Below are positions 10,005 through 18,022 of a DNA stretch of 27,500 nucleotides, piece after piece. This DNA comes from Prorocentrum cordatum. Lineage: Eukaryota > Sar > Dinophyceae > Prorocentrales > Prorocentraceae. Below the pieces are notes generated by a model. That model was not told where the DNA came from, ran no database searches, and worked only from the letters and a program-made list of their open reading frames with translations. The position numbers and the translations under genes are program-made. Position 1 is the stretch's first letter; each line of letters begins with the position of its first letter. The stretch lies in the NCBI GenBank assembly GCA_963575745.1, contig CAUYUJ010017990.1, positions 184,526 through 212,025 on the forward strand, given 5' to 3'.

Positions 10005-10645
10005 TATGTGGGGTTCCTCGGTAGCGTAATTCAGAGGCCTTTCAGAAGCCTCAGAGAAGCTTCTCGGAGGCCTTTCAGAAGCCTCAGAGAAGCCTCGCAG
10101 AGGCCTCAGAGAAGCCTCAGAGAAGCCTCGCAGAGGCGTCAGAGAAGCCTTTCAGTGGCCTCTCAGAAGCCGCAAAGAAGTCTTCCAGAGGCCTCTCAGA
10201 AGCCTCAGAGAAGCCTCGCAGAGGCCTCAGAGAAGCCTCACAGAAGCCTCGCAGAAGCCTCAGGAAATCGTTTCAGAGGCCTCTTCAGACGTTCCGCAGA
10301 AGCCTTTGAGTAGCCTCGCAGGAGCCTTCCAGAAGCCTCACATAAGCCTCGCAGAAGCATTGTTTCACAAGCCTTTCAGAAGCCTCGCAGAAGCCTTTGA
10401 GAAGCCTCGCAGAGGCCTCAGAGAAGCCTTTTTCAAACGCCTTTCAGAAGCCTCAGAGAAGCCTCGCAGAGGCCTCAGAGAAGCCTCAGAGAAGCCTCGC
10501 AGAGGCGTCAGAGAAGCCTTTTTTCAGTGGCCTCTCAGAAGCTTCAAAGAAGCATTCCAGAGGCCTGTCAGAAGCCTCAGAGAAGCCTCGCAGAGGCCTC
10601 AGAGAAGCCTCAAAGAAGCCTCTCAGAAGCCTGAGAAAAGCCTTT
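10005..10645 (+). repeat. 11 bp monomer array 2 (complete module)
   Basis: This array shows both ends. It opens with a leader TATGTGGGG...GTAGCGTAATTCAGAGGCC, closely matching the leader of array 3 at 12963. It then runs as 11 bp AGARGCCTC-type monomers, with poly-T interruptions such as TTTCACAAGCC at about 10364. It closes with a T-run, a CCCAC/GTGGG hairpin (10650-10666) and GTTCTTGTTTTTCC. Confidence 0.92.
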
Positions 10646-10649
10646 TTTT

Positions 10650-10666
10650 CCCACATCCTGAGTGGG
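10650..10666 (+). other. 5 bp hairpin at end of array 2
   Basis: CCCAC at 10650-10654 pairs with GTGGG at 10662-10666 around ATCCTGA. It occupies the same place relative to the array end and the GTTCT-G-TTTT tail as the hairpin at 8069-8088, while the loop differs. Confidence 0.6.
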
Positions 10667-10682
10667 GTTCTTGTTTTTCCAG

Positions 10683-10745
10683 AACATCCTCTCCTCCTCC
10701 TCCTCCTCCTCCTCCTCCTCCTCCTCCTCCTCCTCCTCCTCCTCC
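10683..10745 (-). repeat. TCC/CTC microsatellite
   Basis: A nearly pure TCC run of about 60 bases between the end of array 2 and the ATACC repeat. Confidence 0.95.
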
Positions 10746-10756
10746 CGCTTCCTCCA

Positions 10757-10858
10757 CCATCCCATACTGTATCATACCATACCAATACCATGCCACTCCA
10801 TACCATACCTTACCATACCATACCATGCATCCACCATCCCATACCATACCATGCCTTT
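10757..10858 (+). repeat. degenerate ATACC pentamer repeat
   Basis: Repeated CATACCATACC, CCATCCCATA and related 5 bp units, imperfect. It passes directly into the 77 bp satellite, whose own start (CACACCATG) resembles these pentamers, so the satellite may have begun next to or within this microsatellite (inference). Confidence 0.75.
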
Positions 10859-10863
10859 CCTCA

Positions 10864-12935
10864 CACCATGTTATTTATCAGGTTTCGTGCCCCTCCCACC
10901 CCTCCAGGGAGGCCCCGCCTGAGCGAGCAGGGTATTCGCACACCATGTTATTTATCAGGTTTCGTGCCCCTCCCACCCCTCCAGGGAGGCCCCGCCTGAG
11001 CGAGCAGGGTATTCGCACACCATGTTATTTATCAGGTTTCGTGCCCCTCCCACCCCTCCAGGGAGGCCCCGCCTGAGCGAGCAGGGTATTTCATGTTATT
11101 TATCTCGTGCCCCTCCCACCCCTCCAGGGAGGCCCCGCCTGAGCGAGCAGGGTATTCGCACACCATGTTATTTATCAGGTTTCGTGCCCCTCCCACCCCT
11201 CCAGGGAGGACCCGCCTGAGCGGGCAGGGTATTCGCACACCATGTTATTTATCAGGTTTCGTGCCCCTCCCACCCCTCCAGGGGGCCCCGCCTGAGCGAG
11301 CAGGGTATTCGCACACCATGTTATTTATCAGGTTTCGTGCCCCTCCCACCCCTCCAGGGAGGCCCCGCCTCTCGCACACCAGGTTTCGTGCCCCTCCCAC
11401 CTCTCCAGGGAGGCCCCGCCTGAGCGAGCAGGGTATTCGCACACCATGTTATTATCAGGTTTCGTGCCCCTCCCACCCCTCCGCCCCGCCTATTCGTTAT
11501 TTATCAGGTTTCGTGCCCCTCCCACCCCTGAGGCCCCACCAGAGCGGGCAGGGTATTCGCACACCATGTTATTTATCAGGTTTCGTGCCCCTCCCACCCC
11601 TCCAGGGAGGCCCCGCCTGAGCGAGCAGGGTATTCGCACACCATGTTATTTATCAGGTTTCGTGCCCCTCCCACCCCTCCAGGGAGGCCCCGCCTGAGCG
11701 AGCAGGGTATTCGCACACCATGTTATTTATCAGGTTTCGTGCCCTCCCACCCCTCCAGGGAGGCCCAGCCTGAGCGAGCAAGGTATTCGCACACCATGTT
11801 ATTTATCAGGTTTCGTGCCCCTCCCACCCCTCCAGGGAGGCCCCGCCTGAGCGAGCAGGGTATTCGCACACCATGTTATTTATCAGGTTTCGTGCCCCTC
11901 CCACCTCTCCAGGGAGGACCCGCCTGAGCGAGCAGGGTATTCGCACACCATGTTATTTATCAGGTTTCGTGCCCCTCCCAACCCTCCAGGGAGGCACCAC
12001 CAGAGCGGGAAGGGTGTTCGCACACCATGTTATTTATCAGGTATCCTGCCCATCCCACCCCTCCAGGGAGGCCCAGCCTGAGCGAGCAGGGTATTCGCAC
12101 ACCATGTTATTTATAAGTTTTCGTGCCTCTCCCGCCATTCCAGGGAGGCCCAGCCTGAGCAAGCAAGGTATTCGCACACCATGTTATTTATCAGGTGTCG
12201 TGCCCCTCCCACCCCTCTGGGAAGCCCCGCCTGAGCGGGCAGGGTATTCGCACACCATGTTATTTATCAGGTTTCGTGCCCCTCCCACCCCTCCAGGGAG
12301 GCCACACCAGAGCGGGCAGGGTATTCGCACACCATATTATGTATCAGGTTTCGTGCCCCTCCACCCCTCCAGGGAGGCCCCACCAGAGCGGACAGGGTAT
12401 CCGCACACCATCTTATTTATCAGGTTTCGCGCCCCTCCCAACATTCCAGGGAGGCCCCGCCAGAGCGGGCAGGGTATTCGCACACCATATGATTTATCAG
12501 GTTTCATGCCCCTCCCACCCCTCCAGGGAGGCCCCACCAGAGCGGGCAGGGCATTCGCACACCATATTATTTATCAGGTTTCGTGCCCCTCCCGCCACTC
12601 CAGGGAGGCCCCGCCAGAGCGGGCAGGGTATTCGCACGCCATATTTTATTATTAGGTTTCGTGCCGTTCCCGCCCTCCAGGGAGGCCCCACCAGAGCGGG
12701 CAGGGTATTCGCACACCATGTTATTTATCAGGTGTCGTGCCCCTCCCACCCCTCCAGGGAGGCCCCACCAGAGCGGGCAGGGTATCCGTACACCATATTA
12801 TTTATCAGGTTTCGTGCCCCTCCCACCCCTCCAGGGAGGCCCCACCAGAGCGGGCAGGGTATTCGCACACCATATTATTCATCAGGTTTCGTGCCCCTCC
12901 CACCCCTCCAGGGAGGCCCCACCAGAGCGCAGACA
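10864..12935 (+). repeat. 77 bp satellite, about 27 units
   Basis: The unit runs from CACCATGTTATTTATCAGG through TTTCGTGCCCCTCCCACCCC, the small palindrome CCTCCAGGGAGG and GAGCGAGCAGGGTATTCG. The period is 77 bases (10864 to 10941 and onward). The proximal part is very homogeneous with CGCCTGAGCGAGCAG, while the distal part (from about 12300) shares CACCAGAGCGGGCAG and CATATTATTTATC. Some units are shortened, notably near 11090, 11371 and 11485. ORFs through the array are repeat artefacts. Confidence 0.96.
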
Positions 12936-12962
12936 AGAAGCAATGGAACCCCGTAGCATCTT

Positions 12963-13712
12963 TATGTGGGGAACTCCGTTAGCATAATTCAGAGGCCTCT
13001 CAGAAGCCTTTTTTTCACAAGCCTTTTCAGAAGCTTTTCAGAGGCTTCTCAGAAGCTTGTCAGAAGCCTTGCAGAGGCTTCAGAGAAGCCTCTCAGAAGC
13101 CTCGCAGAGGCTTCAGAGAAGCTTCGCAGAGGCCTCAGAGAAGCCTTAGAGAAACCTCGCAGAGGCCCCAGAGAAGCCTTTTTGTCAGAGGCTCCTGAGA
13201 AGCCTTGCAGAGGCCTCAGAGAAGCCTTTTTGTTCAGAGGCCTCGCAGAGGTCTCTCAGAAGCCTCGCAGAGGCCTCGCAGAGGCTTCGCATAGGCCTCT
13301 CAGAAGCCTCGCAGAGGCCTTGCAGAGGCTTCGTCGAGGCCTCGCAGAGGCTTCGCAGAGGCCTCTCAGAGTCTTCGCAGAAGCCTCTCAGAAGCCTCGC
13401 AGAGGCTTCGCAGAGGCCTCGCAGAGGCTTCGCAGAGGCCTCTCAGAAGCCTCGCAGAGGCTTCGCAGAGGCCTCGCAGAGGCTTCGCAGAGGCCTCTCA
13501 GAAGCCTCGCAGAGGCTTCGCAGAGGCCTCTCAGAAGCCTCGCAGAAGCCTCGCAGAAGCCTCGCAGAGGCTTCGCAGAGGTCTCTCAGAAGCCTGGGAG
13601 AGGCCTCGCAGAGCAGAGGCCTCTCAGAAACCTCGCACAGGCTTCGTAGAGGCCATTCAGAAGCCTCGCAGAGGCTTCGCAGAGGCCTCAGAGAAGCCTT
13701 TCAGAGGCCTCA
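12963..13712 (+). repeat. 11 bp monomer array 3
   Basis: It begins with a leader TATGTGGGG...GTTAGCATAATTCAGAGG like that of array 2, then CTCTCAGAAGCC monomers and TTTTTTTTCACAAGCC. It continues as the most regular 11 bp array in the window (alternating AGAGGCTTCGC, AGAGGCCTCGC, AGAGGCCTCTC and AGAAGCCTCGC). It lacks the hairpin-type ending of arrays 1 and 2 and breaks off at AGGAGCTCTTGGATCGG near 13730. Confidence 0.92.
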
Positions 13713-13797
13713 GCAGGAGCTCTTGGATCGGTTGCAATCCGGTGTTCTCCTGACAGGTTTGTATAGGAATCTGTTTTAGGTTGCGATCAGTCCGTTT

Positions 13798-13857
13798 CAA
13801 GTGGTTGCAATCAGACCGAAGTGGTTTACGATCGGTCCGATGAGGTTGTGATCGGTC
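13798..13857 (-). repeat. right copy of ~60 bp inverted repeat
   Basis: Reverse complement of 7469-7528 at roughly 88% by hand alignment. It contains GACCGAAGTGG and CGATCGGTCCGATGAGG. It closes the modular repeat block. No target-site duplication was identified outside the two copies. Confidence 0.8.
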
Positions 13858-13913
13858 TTATTCCCGGAGGGAGGCCACGGAGGACAATGAGTGGGGGGAT
13901 TGGGAGCGGGGCT

Positions 13914-14033
13914 ACGAGGAGGAGGGGCAGGAGGAGGAGGAGGAGATGGAGGACCAGGAGGAGGAGGAGAAGGAGGAGGAGGAGGAGGAGGAGGGGGGCA
14001 GGAGGAGGAGTAGGAGGAAGAGGACGAGGAGCA
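13914..14033 (+). repeat. GGA/GAG polypurine microsatellite
   Basis: GGA-rich tract with AGG and GCA variants. The following 14034-14290 is ordinary sequence without a recognisable gene. Confidence 0.93.
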
Positions 14034-14294
14034 GGATGACGGAGGAACCGTGGCACCGGACCGCGAGTGCCAGACAAGCGCAACCGCAGGGGCGGAAGGA
14101 CCCTTGCGCCCAGGGTCTCCCGTACTTGCCAGGGTCAGGAAAGAAGGCTCGAGGAGTGGACTTTCCCCTCCTCCATCCTTCCTCACATCACCCGCATCGT
14201 CATGAACCCCGTAGGATAAGCCTTTGCAGGAAGGACCCAGCGCGAACTCCAATTCGGGGCCATCTTCTTCCAAAGCAATTCGAATCAGCGCTGA

Positions 14295-14575
14295 GCATTG
14301 CAATGCAAGGCAAAGTATTGCTTCGGATTCACTGCTCAGCATTTCTTGACATTTCGTCGCACGGTTTGGCGTTAGCTTCGCGTATCCTTCGGCATTGTTT
14401 TGCATTGGCTTTGCATTGCTTGGCCTGGCGCTGCATTGAGAGACATTGGCTTTGCATATCTGGCATTGCTTGGTATTGCTTGGCATATTGCTTGGCGCTG
14501 CTAGTCGTTGCCTGGCATCGTATGGCATTGCGTGGCAGTGCTCTGCGTTGCTTGGCACTGCCACAGGTAACGCCG
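14295..14575 (+). repeat. degenerate TGGCATTGCTT repeat
   Basis: Many imperfect copies of a roughly 10-11 base unit TGGCATTGCTT (variants GGCTTTGCAT, GGCGCTGC, GGCATATTGC, GGCAGTGC) occupy about 280 bases with irregular spacing. On the reverse strand it yields an Asn-Ala-Lys-Gln-Cys string inside a 486-codon open frame (13797-15257), which I consider incidental. Confidence 0.75.
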
Positions 14576-15282
14576 AGGAGCCCCGGGCAACGCTGGGGCC
14601 GAGCAGTTCCGAGGACCCCCGGGCACCGACGAGGGCGGCCTCTGACGAGGGGCCCCGCGCCCACAGGTTTCTCTTACGAGCAGGACCCCGTAGGCAAAGC
14701 CTGCTTGGGGAACGATGCAGTACTCTCGAGCGCCTCTCGGGCGGATGATAATGGGGGTAGCCTATATCGGGGGTGAAGAAAATAGCCCTACAGGGGCACT
14801 TCCAGGCCCCTTTGTGGCCCCTGCTGGCTCCAAGAGGGGCCCTACATGACCTCTTCAGGGAGGGCTCTTTTATCCACCCCTCATTCAGGTCGAGGAGGGT
14901 GAGGAGGGAGGAAGAGGAGTGGGAGGAGGGGAGAGGCCCCAGGGCCAAGGCCTGCTGGACCTTCTCGATCGGCCATGCGACACAAGAGGGCTCAGGGTCA
15001 CCGTTCTCTATTTCGGTCTCGCCAAGGACCAACGACGAAAGATGGGGAGACCGTGATTCGCCTGAAGCTGTTGAGTGGTGGAGGGGGTTACTCATGCACG
15101 GGCACACATGTGAGATCATGGCGGGCCCACCTTGCGAAACCTGATCCGCCGCTAGATTCAATGTCTGCCCGGGCGTTAAGAATCCCCTCCGGCCCCTCGG
15201 AAGCCAGACCCAACCGTGGGGGTTAAAAACCTCGGTGCCAGGGAAAGGAACGTCCATTCTCTTCCTTCACGAGTCAGGGGAG
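14576..15282. other. no supportable gene
   Basis: Moderately GC-rich sequence. A CCCCGTAGGNNNAGCCT segment at about 14208 is repeated near 14685. Small purine-rich patches lie near 14893-14935. No domain could be recognised in the open frames on either strand. Confidence 0.5.
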
Positions 15283-15409
15283 CCACAACTGGGGGAGCTG
15301 TGGTCCTTACCCCCCTGGGGGACCCATCGATTTCGACACCCCTCTCGAGAGATCGTCGATGCGATGGGTTCCCCCAGGGGGGTAGGGACCACAGCTCCCC
15401 CAGTTATGG
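15283..15409. repeat. 47 bp-arm foldback
   Basis: The left arm (15283-15329) and right arm (15362-15409) are inverted copies with about four differences, including one length difference. Both contain AGCTGTGGTCC/GGACCACAGCT and a C-run/G-run pair. The ~32 bp loop carries the perfect palindrome CTCTCGAGAG, and further pairing (CGAC/GTCG) extends the stem inward. The foldback sits in unique sequence with no ORF of note. Confidence 0.88.
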
Positions 15410-15532
15410 CTGGTCGGCGAGTGCGTGCTTGCCAGGATGCCCGTGATGTGCGAGCATCGGCCAAGAGCCACAGATTTCACGCCCCGTCCATTTGGCTCGC
15501 AACGTTCATTGAACCCACATGTCTCCAGGGGA

Positions 15533-15564
15533 GGACGAGGAGGAGGAGGAGGAGGAGGAGGAGT

Positions 15565-15595
<31 letters not shown>

Positions 15596-15669
15596 GGAGG
15601 AGGAGGACGAGGACGAGGCGTGTGACGGAGAGACGGACGAGGAGGAGGAGGAGGACGACGAGGAGGAGG
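15533..15669 (+). repeat. GGA/GAC purine-rich microsatellite
   Basis: GAG triplets mixed with GAC (GAGGACGAGGACGAC). In one frame it reads as Glu/Asp-rich, but it overlaps open frames on both strands. 15670-15865 is unremarkable. Confidence 0.93.
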
Positions 15670-15867
15670 TCTTGAAGTGGTGCGGCCCTGGATTGCCTTA
15701 CCCCTGTTGGTGGGCTCAGTTCTCTGCCGGCCACACCCTTGGCGCATGGTGGTCGAAAGCGCCCATCGTCATAAACATCCGAATGCAAGGAAGGGGTTGG
15801 GAGGAGGAGTGCGAGAGGAGGACGAACACGAAGCAGGAAGAATGGGGAGGGAGGAGGATAAAAACTT

Positions 15868-16068
15868 GGAATGAGGAGGAGGAGGACGAGGACGAGGAGG
15901 AGGAGGAGGAGGAGGACGTTGAGGAGAAGGAGCAGGAGCAGGAGGAAGAGGGAGAGCAGGAGGTGGAGGAGGAGGAGGAGGAAGAGCAGGAGCAGGGGTA
16001 GGAGCAGGAGCAGGAGCAGGAGTAGAGAGGAGGAGGAGGAGGAAAGGAGAGGAGGAGGAGGGAAGGAG
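15868..16068 (+). repeat. ~200 bp GGA/GAG polypurine tract
   Basis: GAG, GAA, GCA and GGA triplets with an AGCAGGAGCAGG sub-repeat near 15985-16022. Confidence 0.93.
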
Positions 16069-16429
16069 GACGGACGACGACACCCTCTGCAACGACGACG
16101 ACGCCGACGGCGAGGACGAGGCTTCCCGGGCGGTGTACGCCAATGCGCCCGCGGAACGTGCTGCGCTGCAGCAGTGGAAGTACCAGGCTGCGGCCGCGAA
16201 CGGCTGGAAGGCCCCCCCCCCAGGCAGGGAACGGGAGGACGGGGGCGGGGAAGGGGGCAAGGGGGAGGAAAACGGGGAGGATGAGGTGGTGGGAGGAGGG
16301 AGGAGGAGGTGGAGGAGGAGGAGGAGAAGAAGGAGGAGGAGAAGGAGGCGGCGGAGGCACTGGGGCGGACGCGTGGCTCCCAGGTGCTAGCCGGGCCACT
16401 TCACCACGACTACGTACCGAAGAACATCT
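16069..16429. other. left flank of the retrotransposon, with a GGA tract
   Basis: GC-rich sequence with a GGA tract at about 16288-16362 and a C-run near 16212. No recognisable gene. The last five bases (CATCT, 16425-16429) are the candidate left target-site duplication of the copia element. Confidence 0.6.
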
Positions 16430-16611
16430 TGTGAAGAGGGCACTCCCCTGCCCCTCTGCCGCCCGTGCCGCCTTGTGAGCATGATGCGCATACTTTTCAT
16501 GTTTGTGGCGTGCACGCTGCCCGCCGCCGTTTTGGCCCTAGTCCTAGGGCCCTGGGACTGCACCCGCAGTTTGACCGCCGCGCGGTCCGAGCAAAAAGAA
16601 CTGCACTGACA
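16430..16611 (+). repeat. 5' LTR (182 bp)
   Basis: Begins TGTGAAGAGGGC and ends GCACTGACA. It differs from the 3' LTR only at 16488 (G versus A at 25940) and 16601 (C versus T at 26053). It contains ATACTTTTCATG (about 16490-16501), which includes a TTTT string of the kind proposed as a dinoflagellate core-promoter element. It also has a perfect palindrome GGCCCTAG-TC-CTAGGGCC (16534-16551) and AAAAAG near its end, a match to the AAAAG/C-type polyadenylation motif described for dinoflagellates. The regulatory readings are inference. Confidence 0.96.
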
Positions 16612-16612
16612 T

Positions 16613-16624
16613 TGGTAGCGGAGC
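16613..16624 (+). promoter_or_regulatory. primer-binding site, initiator-Met-like
   Basis: TGGTAGCGGAGC begins two bases after the LTR end (one intervening base). It complements a tRNA 3' end reading GCTCCGCTACCA, the form expected of initiator tRNA-Met acceptor stems ending in TACCA, which many copia elements use to prime minus-strand synthesis. The exact dinoflagellate tRNA was not available to confirm it. Confidence 0.75.
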
Positions 16625-16690
16625 TTGTAAGCTCCAGCGGACGCACTGCGTGCTCTGCTCGGGTGGCTGTGACCACCCGCGCGCGCCGCC

Positions 16691-17824
16691 ATGGCCGGCA
16701 GCCAGGACGGCTCGGACGCGGAGGCGGTGTCCTCCGCCGGCGCAGGTTCTCCGGACCTGCACGCGGTCCTGCGCGTGATGGCCGAGACCCAGAGGGAGAT
16801 CCTGGCCTTGCAGCGGGATCGCGGTGGCGACAGCGGTCCCAGGCGCGCGCGCCTACTGCTGTCACAAGTGAAGCTCCCGGACTTCGACGGTGCCGTCGGC
16901 ACTAGCACCAAGAAGTACCGAGAGTGGCGCAAGGCCGTGGAGGTCATCCGCAATCTCAACCAGCTCTCCGACGTAGAGCTGGGCCTGATCATCTACAGCC
17001 AGGTGACAGGTCGGGCCAAGGAGCTCATCGAGGTACTTGACGCGTCGGACCTCCGGCGCGAGGACACGCTCGAGACCATCGATGCTATCTACGATGACGC
17101 CTTCGAGAAGATGGATCACGAGCGCCTGGATCAGGCGCATCAGGAGTGGGAGCGTGCTCACCGTCGGGCAGGGCAGCCCATCATGGACTGGACGACGTAC
17201 TTGCAGAAGAAGCGCATGGAGTTGCAGCTCGAGGATCCCATTTCAGCGATCAGCGATCGCGCGCTAGCGAGCAAGATGCTCCGTGGTGCTGGGCTGTCGC
17301 AAAGAGAGCGAGCGCAGGTGCTCTTCAACTGCGGCGGCGTCTACGACTCGAAGCGCATTGAGGTCGTGCTGAAGGCAGCCTACTCGAAGCTGCACGACAC
17401 CGAGAAGCGCTCGGTGCTTCCTCGCCGCTCGCCGTTTGTGGCGGCGCAGCGTGAGCACGGGCGCCCCTCCGGGAGCTCGGGCGGTCGCTTCCCGCACCCT
17501 CCCCTGGCTCGCAGGCCATTCGTACTTCGAGGCCGCCCTGGCCAGCACGTGCACGAGGTGGAGAACGGTGACGACTACGATGAACACGACGGCGACCTGG
17601 AGGAGGCGCAGCACGACGAGGGGGAAGCATACGACCAGGACGACGGAGACCCCGGAGGGGGCGAGGGGATCTTCTTCGAGGACGGCGCCGAGGTCGACGA
17701 GGAGCTGGCGTCGGACAACGGGCCTGACGACGAGGAGTACGAGGCACCGGAGGATCTTCAGGAGGCGTTCTTGGCCGGGTGGAGGGCCAAGCAGAAGACG
17801 GCAGTGCAGCGTCAGAAGCGCTGA
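16691..17824 (+). CDS. copia Gag (capsid) polyprotein, ended by an in-frame TGA
   Basis: A 377-residue ORF starting at an ATG in a strong context (GCCGCCATGG), 79 bases after the LTR. The N-terminal ~60 residues are low complexity. A KLPDFDG motif at residue 61 opens the Gag-like helical region (about 61-250), including a tryptophan-containing YREWRKAVEVI segment and a GAGLSQRER motif. This matches the layout of dinoflagellate copia Gag, where capsid proteins coat the RNA. Residues ~290-360 are strongly acidic (Asp/Glu-rich). The ORF stops at TGA 17822-17824. The same frame then continues into a zinc-knuckle segment, so the natural Gag is longer and this stop is probably a lesion or readthrough site. 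Neighbour downstream is the pol region. Assignment is by motif and position, not by search. Confidence 0.85.
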   Translation: MAGSQDGSDAEAVSSAGAGSPDLHAVLRVMAETQREILALQRDRGGDSGPRRARLLLSQVKLPDFDGAVGTSTKKYREWRKAVEVIRNLNQLSDVELGLIIYSQVTGRAKELIEVLDASDLRREDTLETIDAIYDDAFEKMDHERLDQAHQEWERAHRRAGQPIMDWTTYLQKKRMELQLEDPISAISDRALASKMLRGAGLSQRERAQVLFNCGGVYDSKRIEVVLKAAYSKLHDTEKRSVLPRRSPFVAAQREHGRPSGSSGGRFPHPPLARRPFVLRGRPGQHVHEVENGDDYDEHDGDLEEAQHDEGEAYDQDDGDPGGGEGIFFEDGAEVDEELASDNGPDDEEYEAPEDLQEAFLAGWRAKQKTAVQRQKR

Positions 17825-18022
17825 TTCGTTGCCCCTCGGCAGCGGGACCCCAAGAAGATCAACGCCAGCGGCTCCTTCCAGGCGGGTCGCAGGACGACCG
17901 GCCAGCGCAAAGGCAACAGCCGGTGCGCTGACTGCGATCAGTCCGGCCACTGGCGTGGCGACCCGGAGTGCCCCAAGGTAAAGAGTTGGCGAGCGCGAGC
18001 CGCGCAACAAGACCGGGCCTAA
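17825..18022 (+). pseudogene. Gag zinc-knuckle fragment, same frame as Gag
   Basis: Directly after the TGA at 17822, the Gag frame reads on for 65 codons to TAA 18020. It contains CADCDQSGHWRGDPEC (from 17924), a CX2CX4HX6C nucleic-acid-binding knuckle; retroviral and copia knuckles are usually CX2CX4HX4C. The segment is basic, as expected for a nucleocapsid part that packages the RNA. Just after the knuckle, continuity with the next long ORF requires a one-base frame change between 17982 and about 17990; the next frame is closed by a TAA at 17979-17981. It is therefore a detached piece of one Gag-Pol polyprotein rather than a separate gene. Confidence 0.8.

Noticed and set aside
8320-12935. 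Possible CRISPR-like arrays
   Set aside because: The whole 90 or 77 bp unit is repeated with no unique spacers, and the context is eukaryotic. These are satellites.
13797-15257. 486-codon open frame on the minus strand
   Set aside because: It runs through a CCT microsatellite and the TGGCATTGC repeat, and has no recognisable domain or consistent composition.
16465-16905. Small ORF starting inside the 5' LTR
   Set aside because: It overlaps the Gag start in another frame and has a near-identical partial copy in the 3' LTR. No domain and no evidence it is made.
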